A stretch of 64,000 nt of DNA, taken from the NCBI GenBank assembly GCA_914767715.1, contig OU612067.1:11100001-11164000 (forward strand), written 5' to 3'. The first letter of the stretch is position 1. Each line of letters opens with the position of its first letter. Of the stretch, positions 13,099 to 28,000 are shown piece by piece. Under the pieces are notes generated by a model. That model saw nothing but the letters and a program-made list of their open reading frames with translations. It was not told where the DNA came from and searched no databases. The translations under genes and the position numbers were made by a program. This DNA comes from Membranipora membranacea. Taxonomy: Eukaryota > Bryozoa > Gymnolaemata > Cheilostomatida > Membraniporidae.

Positions 13099-16000
13099 AT
13101 GGCGGCTTATTACTTGGTGCTATCTGTTGTCCTGCTCCTAGTGGCTCAACGTCTGTCAGCGACTCAGCTAGAAGATAAAACAGCTTACACAGACAGACTA
13201 TTTACCTATCAGCTACCTTCTCACCAAGATTACACCGAGGTAAGAATTAGGATCATTTCTCTTCTCTTCCAAAAAAAAAACATTTTCAGAGTTAGGGTGT
13301 TCTTTGAAAGGATATTTTGATAGATTTCTAAGGTTACCTTACGTAGCCTTGAAATAAATAAGGTACTCAGTTGACTTTGAAAGGCTTTCCTCATTTGGCT
13401 TTTTGAAACTTTATCTTCATTGCCTCAGAGGAAAGAAGGTCCATAAACTCCTAGTCAGTTTCACACTTTGAATAATTAGTCGTGTTTGACTAATCAGCCC
13501 TTATCAATGGTAAGGATTTATACAGCCCATAGTCTTTGTTTGCATAAGCTGGGAAATTTTTATTACCATTAGGCCATTGTGTTTTATTACATTAGGAAAC
13601 AACAATGTATCTAGCAATCTAATTTTATGATGAGGTTATTTTTTTCACCAACATGTAAACCGATGAATGATATAACATTATAGAGACTGTAGCCAAACAG
13701 CAAAATTAAGTTTGCTAGTGTTTCGCAATTAGTAACTGGAGAAAGTGGGAGTTAAAAGGGCCAGTAGTATACAATTATTAACGTACTCACCAGTGAAGCC
13801 AACAAATTACAGACGTAGCAGAAGTTTTTGATAATCCCCATCAAGCCCCACTTATTGTCTGAGTTATGAAAGAACAATGGATTAAAAAATTACTTAGGCA
13901 TAAATATTTTGGTTTACCAGAAAATTGCGGTGTCGATGACCTGCTATTTTTACGATTAAGCTGCAAGTGCAATCCTTATACACGAGTTAATGTTCATGTG
14001 CATGGACAATAGAAATTATACGTTTTAAGGGCTATTGAGAGATTTTAATTATGTAAGCGATTGCTGCTAAATGATACACTTAAAATTCCTCTTTTAGATC
14101 AAGTAGCCTCGTAGAGAAGAAGTGTGTACTGCAGCATTCTGTTCCAGGGTTGAATAATTTTGCAGACCTGGGGAAGATCTGTGATATCTGTCGCTCTGAA
14201 TCTTATATCTGTATTCACTCCTGTAGAATCACCATTATATTTTTAATTTGTGAATATGAGTCTAAAACCAAGCGAGCGTGTTTGATATCACAAACAATTA
14301 TAGAAATATCTTCATTTCTATTCTTACACAACGACAGATCCAGCTTCTGATCCTGTCCAAAAATTTGACAGAAAACTTATAAGGCCTATCCACTTGTCCG
14401 TGAAACTGGAAAAACATAGAATATGTTGTGAGAAAAAGCAGATCGGTTTACGCCAACGAGCCGATGCGATTTATAATCTGTATTTTGTCTTTGATGATAT
14501 CACACAGCTCGTTGCTTAGCTGTGAAGATCATTTCGCCCTGAAAAGTTAGTATACTGGCCTAACTATCTATCTATAATTTAAGAAAACTAGTTGAAATTG
14601 TCTAATCAATATATCTACGCTAAGAGTATATGGAATATTGTATGACCAATTTAGAAAGGCCTATAATATTAGCTTTGGTGAAGGCCTGATATAAAAGTAT
14701 GAGACTTTGTTGGGTCGATATCTGTACATTAAACGGGATTAAACTATGAAATTATCGGGTGTCTAAGTGTCATCACATATCTTCTAAGATTTCTACACAC
14801 AAAGTTAGGTGTGAATTGGACTGCAGAAACCTAAGATGTTAAACACGCTAAGCGGCAAAATCTTCCCCAAAATCCTTGAGAGAGAGTGGTGAATTACATT
14901 ATTTTAGTGGTTTTTGTTGTCAACAACGGTGCTAAGATTAGCTAATAACTCTGTGTCCTGCGAAAGTGATGTTTTATAAGTTCCAGCCTTGGATTTGATC
15001 ATGATTGCCAATTCCTAATGTTGAGGTGAAAAACACAGGAGGATGGACTTTGGGCTTAGAAATTGTCCTATCAATGCTTTCGAATGGCCTCATCATTGTG
15101 AACATTTTGCACAAACCGAAGACTGTCCAGGTCTAAAGTCAGAATCTGTAATTTTGCTGGGCAAAGTACATTCGAAACAAAGTTGTTGCACCCAAGTAAG
15201 ATGATCAAACATCTCGAACGTTTCACAATGCCTGCAGGCAGTTTCAGCCGCAATAAATGGACGACCTCTGCTAAACTCCCATGTTAACCGGATACTGTTG
15301 TGTAGAATGGAAGCACTGCCAGTACCAATAACGCTTTATCTCAGAGTTAGCAAATAAAATTTGAGATAAGCATTCGTGTTTAGTGCAATGTAAGGTTGTA
15401 AAATTGTGCGTGCAACCCATTCAAAACCAGATAGGTTCTAAGTCATGAATGACACCACTCATAAGTTGTTGGATCGGTATCTCATCCATAGATAAAGAGA
15501 GTGTGTACTGGCAGCTACTCAAATCATGAAGACAAACACGATTTAGGATATATACTGTTTGACTATAGACCAAGTTTGGTCCATTTGCCTGTGTTCAGGT
15601 TGCTCCCGATCAACTGGTCAGTTGGAAGGGAGCAACTGGAATGCAGGCAATTGGATTTAACTTCATCTACTGCTTGGATTCGCAACAAAAAGATGTTCCC
15701 TCTCTCCAGGTTGTGTCCATGGGGCTTTGCAATTTTATAAAATGTAACAACCCTGGACTGCATATTTAACGTTCAGTTTGAAATCTTTTTACAGGTGAGG
15801 GACTTGGGGAGTGACTCATTACCACAATGGATGAGTTTTGATACCAGAGCTGGAACTCTTCAGGGCGTCCCATCTGAGAAGGACACCGGGACATACATCC
15901 TCTCCGCGGATGGCGATCTGTTCGCTGTGACTATTACCCACAATCCACTGCTGGAAATTGCAGAGCCAGCGCATTCAGATAATAAACCAACAACATGCAA

Positions 16001-19000
16001 ACCTCAAGACTCTGTCACCGAAGTGAAAGTCATTCTCAATTCAGATATAAAGACCTTAGATGGCAAAAGCAAATCGAAAATGTTAGAAGACTTTAGCAGG
16101 CACTTATCATTACATAACAATCAAGTCGCGCTTAGAAGTCAGAAACTCGGCGACTTAGCAGACTTGGCTCAAGCCTTAGTTTCTGGACTCGGCGACAAGA
16201 AGAAGAAGGACCCGTCCAAGCTGACCTCCCTCTTTACATGGATAGTCGGGTGTGGGACCGTGAGCTCACACCAGATGAGCGTGCTGGAGAAACTAGAGAC
16301 CTCAGCTAAGGATGGAACTCTAAGTCGAGCACTTAGACATAGTGTCAGTAACTGGCATGTCTCCATCACAAAACCGTCCTCGCCGAGCAAGAGAAGACTG
16401 AAGAGACAGGTTGGAGTAACTCTCACACCAAAACCTACTGAGCCCACAGGTAAGAAGCTCTAATAGTCTTATAAAAATGCAAATAATACTAGGGCATTCT
16501 CAGGAAGAAAAAAATCCCCATTTTGCTCAGGCTTGAATGGCGACATTTCATTATACCTCATTTTTTGATGAAAACTCGCACATTTAGAGAAAACTGGTGT
16601 GAGCTAACTATAGGTTACCCAAAACATAGCTAAACTAAACACAAGCATTCCACAAGGGTAGTCATTCTTTTTACCAGTTTACCCATAAGGCAACTTCATC
16701 ATTCCCATTGTAGTGGAGGAGTCACCTATCTATAGTATTTATTTGAATGAACATGTTGGAATTTCCGTAACTTGGAATAGGTTTCTCAAGTCAATACTCA
16801 GCATAATAGCCTGCTGAAATGATGATAGCATTTTTGACATTAACACATAGGTCTACACCCCCATAACCCTTCCTCACATTGCATAAACATTGATTACTTT
16901 ATTGATATAGGAATACAATATTTGTCACCAATCGATGCAACAAAAGGCTACAAAAAGAGCAATGCCAACGTGTCCAATGGAAAGGGAGCACTTTTTGTTG
17001 TATGAAGGGCAACTGTGACGTGTTGATAAATAAATTAAAAAGTCATTTTCTGCAAAAATAACACCACTGTACACGTTTGAGGTTGAATTCCATGCTGATC
17101 CAACTACCAATATAGATGACTTTGACACTCAAAATAACAATTAATGATTGATTAATTATTGATGAGATTCAGAAACTTTATACCAAACCCAGAGAATTTT
17201 CCTTCTCCCCAATCTCTAAGGGCTTTTAGCTCTAGGGGCGGTAATAGCCTCTTGGCATTAATAATGCTAAATACCAGAATCAATCACTTTTTCCAATACA
17301 AAGTGAAGATTTTGAATTTCGGCGCTCAAAAATTGTCGCCTCCAATGACCAAAGTTGCCGCCCCCTTAGACCACCACAAACAGAAAACATTCATACACAG
17401 CTTGGGGTTAACCCCAAAGACTCCTTGTGCAAGGTGCGGAATTTGGAAATTGGCAGTTATTAACATGCAAGGTTGTGTAAGATAACGCCATTAAGGCCCT
17501 GGAGGTAGCTTAAATTAAAGGCTATTAACAGTAAAATCGTACTATTATCACACCAGTTTGTTGAGCGGGGCGGGTCTATCTGCTGATCCTAAAGGTGACA
17601 CTGGCACCAGGATAATTGCAGGGACAAGCGACCTTTCAGCCTTTTGTCGGCAGCCACTGCGACTTTGGCTCTGTCTCTTTTTCTTCGCTACTATTTCTCA
17701 TTCTATGTTTGGCTGTATGCGCAGGCATGAAACCTAATCTGTCTGTGAGCTATGGAAGACGGTCATTTGGGTCTTAGTCTGAGCACCCAGACTCTTGCCC
17801 CCCTGCCCTACTGCCATCCCCCCCTCGGGTCTTGGTCCCATGGTTTGGGTTTTATAGTTGAACAAATGACAATCTGAACTCCGAAACTATCTGAGATACC
17901 ATTACACAGGTTCAGTATTATCAGAACTTATCACTATACCCAATCTTTGCATCTAGTGCCATTATTTCGGGCACATAATTATAGCGCTATCTTGGGAATA
18001 CCTCATAGCTCACCACCTCATGCAAATAAATATTGCATTTCCTGTGGTAATCTTTTTTGTCTGGCCCATTTGTCGAAGCAATGACGTGTTAAATTCTACA
18101 GCTGCTGACACTGTACATACACTAAATCTAATTATCTGATTTATATATCTCAAAGAGCGATTCTGCTGCTCATTTTGTGTCTTGGTGATGCTGATTGAGT
18201 TCTATTCTTACTTCGCCTCGGGGCATTTTCTATCTTGCAACATCTTGTCGCCATGATTTCAATGAATATTATTGAGGTGGCCAAAGACTTGTCTGGATTT
18301 ACAACTGAGAGAATGTTTAGCGGCCTTTTTCAGCCTGTGAATCCCAAGGACAGCGTTCACACCCTTCTTATCTTTTCAATGTATCCAATATCCCCGGATA
18401 TATAAGAAAACTACACATTTGAAACACTCGTTGAAGTGGCACATTGGGAATTTCCATTTGTCCTTCAAATTGGAGTCAGGACTAGTTGTCATAGTCAGAA
18501 CTAAATGCTATCAACACCTCACCTTGGAAAACCCCCCCCCCCCCCCTCGGACCCCTTGGCAGCATCTCAGCACCGTGTGTGAACCAGTGAAACACACATC
18601 AGATCTTTGAGGATTTCCCTGTTAAATAGCCAAGGCTGCCATCCTAAAGCTTCAGCTTTCCACTGACACAAGCATTTCTACTAAACAGCTTGTGCAGCGG
18701 CCATGTCATATTTTGTGATAAAGAAAGCGCCCAAGATAAGGCCAAGCAGCTTTCTGCACATGTGCCAAACAGCATGAGACCTCTGTCCTATTTCAGCAGT
18801 AAGCTTTAAATTGTTTACAATGTTCAAATGAAGAAGAAAGTATTTTGTTATTATTAAACAAATCATAGGTGTGTGTAACCTATACTTACAATAAGCCTAC
18901 TCCTTTTACCTGGCAGGAAATACTTTGGACTGATGCTATTTTAATGAATGAAATCACAATCTAAATCAAATTTTATTGTAATAATTTAGAATGATTACAT

Positions 19001-22000
19001 CAGTTTGGGATGCAATCTGTACATTAATACAATAAAGCTTGTTATTTTGTGAAAGCCTATAAAATACTAAATGCTCAATTGACAATTTCCTAAGTGAGGT
19101 ACCTATCGCTCAAATTGCACACACAACCAGCACCATAAATACCTGATCCCATGGTTTAATTTGTTGTGCTCAAAGGAATTATGTTTGGGGGGTTGGTATC
19201 TTACGATTACTACATCGATTACAACTTCACAAACGCCCAGCCTGGGCGTCATGCCAAGTAATCGGCAGCACATCTTTTTATTTGTAGGAATGTTGACATT
19301 GCACCTAATGTATCAATATTTAGTTCATATAAAGTGTCGTAAGATAGTATTCTATTCCAATGTGGTGATCTGAGTCTAAATATTATCATCACTCTGCTCC
19401 TTTAGAACCACACTAAGCTCAAAATCCAATCCCATTGTACTATGACCAATATACAATACAATACAAATGGAATGAAATTGGATGAAGTTGAATCAGAGAC
19501 TATGGATAATAGTCTCTGTAGATAATAGTCTCTATAGATAATATCCACAGTCTCTGGTTGAATAACAAAATATTTGTTTTATTTGGATATGTTGAGGACA
19601 TTCCTTTGCTATGATTGTGAATCAAGCCAACATCTGATGTGCCTCCTCTTCTTCAAACTTTTAATGTGTCCTACTATAGTGTTTGTAATGGCAGCATTTA
19701 GAATACTCATATCCCAGGTGGCTGGCTGTAAGATTTATGAGTCAATGTGGTGGTGACATTGAATTCCATATCTGGAATAGCATCATTAGCTTTCTTTTGC
19801 AAAACAAAGGGCTTGCAAAAATAGCCAGTCCCTAGTAGCAATCTAGAAATGCCCTAATCATCGACACTGTATGGGGTATAATTACTGTTTGCAATTTTGT
19901 AAACAAGACAATTACTCAGGCTAATTATTCATGCTACTAGGGACAGCCAATCAGATAACAGTCAAATGGGACCCTGTGTTTAGTGTCCTAACCGTATATC
20001 GCTATGATACTATTTCCATTCTAAGAGAAGAATCTAATTCAGTGGGTGGTGATTTCACCTCATTGCCATCTCAGTCTTATCAGAAAATGCAAATAAAATT
20101 GTTTGCGTTGGCAGAGGCTATCAGTGTTATGCTTACTACTGTGACAACACTACCTCAGTGCCCTTATTAATAACTGATTCAGCCCATTTTCTTTTGTTTT
20201 GATGCCAACAATGAAGAGGGAGTTCATTGATGCCAACCTCAAGACATTCTAATCATCATTTTCTCCCAAGGCCTATTTATAACTGATTCAGGTAGCTTAG
20301 CCGTTTTATGTTGTTTTGACGCCAACCTCAAGTTGTTCTGATCAAAATATTCTCATGGCATGGTCTCAGATTGAAAATTGGATCTGGTTGACAAACAGAC
20401 AGACACACCTCCACAACATCAAAGATTATAAATACTGAGGTTACAATTTGCTGTCTATGGGGATTCATTTTAATAAGAATGACACCAGATTTCAATAATG
20501 AAATGGGTGTTGGTCTGGTTTATAAGTGCAAATAATTTGTAATACCTTAGCAGTGATAGCAATTTACACTCCTATCATTTTGTCATGTATGATATTTTAT
20601 GCACCACCACATTTATTTTTATGGTTTTCTTGTAGATATTATAGACACAACTACTCCAAGCTCTAGTGTGTAAGTATAAACATCGATCATTGTTGTCTGT
20701 GGTGAATCTGACAGCAGCTCTCCTGCTTGTATGTGTCAACTTTGTCACGTCTTGCACTCCCTAAATCTATAAGGCAGTGTCACAAAGGTTAACATCGGGA
20801 GCTGATAAAATCAAAATCTTTACTGATATTGGCGTGTCACTAGCAAACACCTGCACTGGGGAAATTTTCATAGCCTCAAAAAAATGATGTTTTAGCTGAA
20901 AAGAAGGAGGTCGGTAAGCCCCTATACGACTACCGATGTTTATCAGTAGACCCATTGAGCGTGACTTTGCCTGTGTTTGGAGTTTTCCCCTCCATATGAC
21001 CACTGGAACGAGGATGGAGACAAAAGATGCAAGATAGACATTTTATCCTTGATGCAGGTGCTTGGTAGAGGATGCCACTACCTCTTTCCCTCACCATACA
21101 GTAGAGCATGTCAGTTAGTATCCCACAATGCAATCAACTGGTATTCCCAGAGTAATAAGGTCAATGATACAATATATGTCCTTGACCTGATCTCTTTTGG
21201 ATTTCAATGTTGATGTTGCATTGTGGGAATTTTTTCTAACATCATGTATATCTTTACAATATTATAAAGTAATTACAAAATTCTATGCGGAATTTAAATG
21301 AAACACATGCAATTTCTTTTCTTTCACATGATAACCAGTTACCTGATATGAAACACATGCACTTTCTTTTCATTCACATGGTAACCAGTTACCTGATATG
21401 GGTTTACATCTAGAGAAGGGGAGAACTACTCGCATTTATCCACCATATCATCAACAATATCATTCTTTTATTTTCAGGGTCACACCAACGTCAACAGTAC
21501 CAGGCGCTGAACCAACCAAACCCACTACCTTTAAGGAAAGTACCACTCTCTCGCCAACCGAACCAGAAACCATCCCTACAACAATTCCCACAACAGCTAT
21601 TCCCACAACAGCTGAACCCACAACTACTGTGCCCACAACAACTATGCCCACAACTACTGTTTCCACAACAACTATGCCCACAACTACTGTGCCCACAACA
21701 ACTATGCCCACAACTACTGTTCCCACAACAACAGTTCCAACAACTACTCCCACAACTACCCCAACAACTCCCTCCCCAATACCTTCAACTCCTGAACCTA
21801 CAACTCAATCAACCACAACCCTCTCTGAAATCATAGCAACATCCGCTATTCTTCCTGCATCTCCCACCACAGAACAACCTACTACCCAACCACCCACAAC
21901 TACCTCACCGACTACTCCGGTCCCTGCCCAAGTAACCACTGAGTTTCCTGTACTACCCGACCCTGCAACCACTGAAGAAATAGTGGCCCCTAAGTCCCGT

Positions 22001-25000
22001 GCCACTCGCTCCACCACTGAATCTGAACCTGATACTACTCCCTCATTCATTACCATTCCTCCATCACCCCCTCCCACACCCATTTTCACTACGCTCCTTA
22101 GTACTACTACTGTCAGTGAGGGTACTAGCGAGCACAGTACTAAAGAGAAGATAATAACTAGACCTGTCACCACTACCGGGCGCGTCACCATGTCTCTCAT
22201 AGCATCTACCACTCAGGTGAGTTTTTACGTGGAGTACGTAACTCCTAATTGATGAAAGTTAAAAGAATGTATTCCGTTGAATGCCTCAATTCACCAAACG
22301 CAGAATGTTTTTTTTATGGATTAGTGTGGATCCTTGACTTGTCAGTAAAATGTAGGCTTGCAGAGATCATGTGGATGAGTTTGTTCGAAACTTTGCAAAA
22401 AATCTTTTTTATGAAGTTTGACTCAGAAGACGAAGGAGAAGACAAAACTAACGAAACAGACAATCATGTGTAGCTTGACATAATTTTCTAGTTTTCAGGT
22501 CTTATGTGGGAAACCACATTTCTCACTCCCGCTAAGTATATCTTGACTGTTACATAGACATCACTGTTATCTTGTGTCAGTGACATCTTCGCCAATCCAT
22601 GTTGTCAATGCCATTCACCTAATGCTTGCAGCACAGCAATAAATCTTAAACAGTTATTATTTCTTCAAAGTAAAATGAAAAATCCATCCTAGTTTTGTGG
22701 AGTTGTGGAAATGTGAATTTAATGACTTCACTGTTACTATGTAGGGTCATGACAACCCTAACTATCTGACTATCCGCCTTGTTTACCCCTGACCCGAACA
22801 GTGTAAAACAATACTGCAAGAGTGGGGCCATATCGAAGTTGCAACGGCGGAGCATCCCATCATGCAATTCTGTCTATATCTTAATTTCGGGTTGGTGCAA
22901 TATTACCAATTTTGAGAATAGTATTGATAAAAAATTATTTAGATTTCATTGCACTGCAACTTTGATATGGTCCGCTGTAGACCTGCAGTTTCATTGTTTA
23001 TTTTTGCTCGCTGCTTCTCAAAGATGGGTGTCTTTTCTGGTTTGTTGGAGGCAATAGTGGCACTCAACCATCCATCAACCATGTCTGTTTGAATGGTTGA
23101 TAAGGAGTCTGCCACTACTGCCACTTACGAACCAGCAAGAGCGCTCGGGTTGTAAGATAACATGCTGCTCTTTGCTGTTGTGTTGAGATGTTTTGGTGAA
23201 GCTCTGTGTTTCCCCGGCTGTGCTGTGTTCATCTGTGAGTGCTCAAGGCTATCGAGTGCAGCGATTAACACGTATGCCTACAATTATGGGCCCTATATTA
23301 TTAGCAAGGTCATATGTTGTTTGATGTGTTTGATGTAATGAAGTTAGAAATCCAATGGTCTGTTCCCCAGGTACGTTTTATGGTTTAGCTTTTAGTTCAC
23401 CTCGTAGCTCAGGATAAGACATTTTCTGTGGCTCCCGGCAGTTGACCTTGTGGAAAGATTGTTGCTTCTATAGTCTTCTATAGTCTTCTATAGCTCCTTT
23501 ATATAGCTGGTAAATTGTTGTTAAAAAAGCTTTGATTTTAACCAGGAACCCTAAAAGCAGCTAACATACCAATCCTACTACATCACTATGGTTTAAGTGT
23601 GATGAGATTTTCCATAATCTTTTAACAATTAATTAAAAGTAGGTATTACACGAGTAGGCCTAAATTATTATGTTTACTCCCCTCAAACGCCTTCATTTAC
23701 TACAAAGACTGCTCCACCTTTCTTTGCTTTTATTGTTGAGGATGGTGCAACATTCAGGTGTTTGCAGTAGACATACATTTATGACCCAATTCACCTTTGA
23801 TTGACAGAGTATTCTATTGTTTTCTTTTTATGTAACTGGTCATTTGACTGCTCCCAGAGACAGAAGTTGTAATTTGGCATAGCAGTGTTTGACCCTTATT
23901 GACCCTACAAATTTACACCAAGCTGCAAGTTTGTCTGACTAACATAGCCAGTAGCTGTCAAATTTTGGGTACTGTCTATTGAAATCAATCCTGCTTGTTT
24001 GTTTTAGCAGGAAAATAGAATTACTCACTCATGTCAGCTTGGTTATACAGTGCATTGTAACTATATGTCAATATTTGGCTACATTCTTTCAGCTTTTTTA
24101 TGATGTCTACACCCCAGCTTAATTTGACCAATTGAAAAGTGGGATTAATAAAATTTTCAACTTGATGTGTGATGTAATAACACTTTAGCTATGTGACTTT
24201 GGACATGAAAATTGTGTACCAGTATAGATTTCAGTCTACTCTGGTATGTTAACCAATTTTAACAAAATACCAGTAGCAGTGTCTACATGTTCACTGAAGG
24301 TGCAAACAGCCCACCTGTGGGAACTATTACAGTCGTACTCTGCAGATTGGCCGTGATTGTACCGCAACAACTCAATCTGGACACAATCTTCTCTCTTTTT
24401 CACATTCAATTTATGAGATAATAATTTTAGTAATTTCATAAAAAGGCCACAAACAAAACAATTGGATTTAAACAGCTAATTTACTTGTATTACTTGTAAT
24501 CTTTGCACAAGGTCGATCAAATCACTTCCTCTAGTCATGGTTACTAAACTTAGGATTCACTCCCAATAGCTACAGTAACCATACTATACAATATCATACA
24601 TATTTACACAGTTTTGCAAGGAGTCCCTAACATTCTTGCTAGAGACACTTCATTTCACTTGTGTTTTTTGAATTGTCTGCTCCTGTTTTTTGCAAAAGCT
24701 GATTTTATTAATTTTTTTTCCGATATCAATTCAATATATCAGGCATTACTTAGGGTGGAGTGTGTATCAAATGGTATGGACAATGGTCAGAAAGCCGTTT
24801 GTGTACCATTATCATCCCCGGGTTGAGCTGTAGGTTAGATCAAAGAAGTTACACCGCTGCCTATCCACTCCCGTTATCTTATCAGTATAACATGCCGCGT
24901 GTTTGCAGTCTGTAATTGCTAGCATATATCAGCTCCTCGTATCTTGTATTTGCGGAGGGGAGGTTTAATTTGCATCCTATAAGATCTTGGCGACATGTCA

Positions 25001-28000
25001 TCTAGGGTTGTTGCATCAACTCTGCTGCAATCAGTCGCCGGGTCGTTGTTATTGTGTCTCGGTTCGATTGTGGATGTTGTCCTGAGCTCCTTGTTTGTTT
25101 GTAAAGACACCCAAAAGAGACATATACCGTGCTTGTGCTACCTGTAAACTGTTTGATGTTGTTTTGCAGCAGTCCATTGCATTGAAGTTCATTCTCTGAT
25201 CATGCATCTCTAAACAATTATGCAACTACCCCACGGCCTACAACAAGTCCAGTTCACATGCAATCCACATGGAATATGCGGTCAAACTCTGTTACCTCTA
25301 CCGCTGAACTGTGCTCCTCTTACTTCACAAAATTGCTTTGAATAATCTATGCCAAAGTGAAGAGAAAGGCGTTCACTTCACACATATTTATAATTTTTGT
25401 ATTCATGTCCAACACATCACTGATTGCTGACAAATCAGAACAGGTGCCCTTTCTGTAATGACAGCTGTCATTTTATCTGAGTTGGCTTTCTAATAAAACT
25501 GTCGCATATCTAAACGCTTATAAACTCAACATGAACGCAAACGAGTGTCTCAAGTTTTGCTTACTCATATCATAAGATGAAGTTTTACTCAGTTCAACTG
25601 GTCATTCAGAGTAAAGCTCAACTTATTTCCGTCCGTGAGAAGCTTTTGGATATGAGATTCATTTTCATAGATCACAACCTATAGCTCAAACTTCATGAGA
25701 ACATTCATATCCCTATACATGTATATACATATATACATACATACATCAATAATATACATACTGTATAGGTTTGAGTCCAGAGTTTCAGCAGTAAGTTCGC
25801 AATTGTCTTTGTTTACCTAACGTTGGTATAATTGAGTGTGAATGATGTTGACCTGTTTTTGCTCTTCTCCATTTTCAGATGCCGACGTCCCCGCCTCCTA
25901 TAACCCCGCCTCCTCCGCCCTTCAACAGAGCGCCGGTGCTGAATTCTGACGTACAGACCCCAATATTACTGTCTATGACTGCAGGGAAGATGTATGATTA
26001 CCCCATACCTCATGACCTATTCACAGATGCTGTGAGTTGTTTTCTCTTTCTCATATATTCATTACTACATCTATAAATGTTAAACTCTTAACTGGCTAAC
26101 CGGCACTAGCACTAGACGCTAGAGTGCCTTGATATTAGGTACGCAACTAACGTACAGGTCAAAATAAAGATGAAACTCTTAGTTAACATAAACTGTGCTG
26201 TGTAAGAAAGAGAGGGGGGGTCAGGTTTTCACAAATACACGTGGACATGAATCAATGGCCCTCCCCCTCTGTTATCTTGTTATTGTTGCCTCAGTTTTAA
26301 ATGAATAAGATTTAGGATCTTCACTGTCCTCTAAAATTCAAGAGGTGTGAGCCCTTCACGCTCCAACTCAACTCTCCAGATGTAAAAGGCAGGGCTGCAA
26401 ACTAGTGCTGAAACCTCCTGTGTCCAGTTGATATCTTATTACGTATTCCTTAGACATTGGCTGAAGGCATAGGCAGAGATTATTCCTGGTAGCCTACTGA
26501 GTATTTTTGATGCGTGGACACAACTGTTACGTGTGGGATGTGTAAATTGAAATAAATATCGAGGATTAAATCAAGCTGACAGCTTGATGGTCGGAGCTGA
26601 CGTAGAGACAGCTTAACCAAGGAGTAAAATAGACTCCTTATCTTAACTAAGAGTATCACACCAGATGATTATTGACCAAGGAAATGGTCCCCTATAGCCC
26701 ATCACAAGGCTGCTGGGGATGGCTTCACACACATACCCTTATAGATACACCTTATAGTGATGATATGTGTGTTCAGTGATCCTGTCTCATTACTAGGAGA
26801 TAAGGCAGCTACCGGCTCTGTAAACCTAATTTTTTGCTGACTTTTTTCGGCAATGACCATAGACAAAACATGTCTATATGTCAGTGACTGTCAAACTATG
26901 AGAGTTGCTAAAGAGCAATCAGTAAATTTTCAACTGCATTTTTTCTTGTTTTTAGGATGGCGATAGGATCGAATACTCTGTACATGACTACAGCACCTCG
27001 AAGGATATAAACACTGGCTCAGGTACATGGCTAATGTTTGATAAGGTGAACAACTACCTGATAGGTATGCCTCTTACTGATCACGTGGGAACGAGTAAAT
27101 ATATCCTCAGAGCTACAGACATAAAGGGTGCGTTTACAGATGTACATCTCACTGCTAAAGTGGCTCCGCTGGAGGATGAGATTGTCAGTCAGGTAAGTCA
27201 ATCAACACACTGTGTTGAGCTCAATCAAGCACTATCTTTCTCTTTATTTGTTTTTAATGAAGCCTAATATTATAAGAAATCTAAGTAGAGGGAAAGTAGT
27301 TGATAATTAAATGCTATACTACCGGCAATCCTTGCACAGTTTAAGCACTTCCACTATAGAAACCTAATTCTTGTAATCTGTGAGATTTCATCATATTTAT
27401 TTGCTTGGAAGCCCTACAACTGCGCTGTCCAACACTGAGTTGTATTTGATATCGCTCTGTATATGCTTGCTACTGGTAAGGTGTAGGTGTGAGGTCTTGG
27501 CTTTTACAGGCAAGATGTTGTCTTATGAAACATTCAACACTTTTGATTTTGTATGATTTATACACATATTATATGATACAAAATAAGATATTTAATGACG
27601 CATTTTTGCTTCAGCTTTTCGACAAAGATAGATTGGTTTGATTGGGCTTATGTGTAAAATGTATTGTCTGTCTCACGTTCTCTTTTATTTTTTCCACAGT
27701 TTTACTTGCTGAGGTTTTCCCATCCATTCACCGCCACACAGCGACACATGCTAGACTTGGTCTATACATTACGTGCCACGCTACAACTGAGAACAGGCAG
27801 AGAAAATCATGACATTGTAATACATGAGGTGTACAAACAGGGTGATAGCATGTCAAGGTCTGATGACCCCGTGGTGAAGCTTAGCATCAGTGGACCTGAG
27901 GCTATTACTGATTGCCCAACAAGGGATAACAGGTAAATCCTTGGAAGTTTCATGCTGATTGGCCGGTTTTCACAACATCATTAAGAAGCAGTTGTGGGTC

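Noticed and set aside
15501-15763. Overlapping short frames on both strands
   Set aside because: They lie within a family C inverted-repeat element; the symmetry explains frames on both strands.
21460-22212. Two long reading frames on the minus strand (97 and 135 codons), Val/Gly-rich
   Set aside because: They are the reverse reading of the Thr/Pro mucin exon, which lacks stops on both strands because of its repeats.
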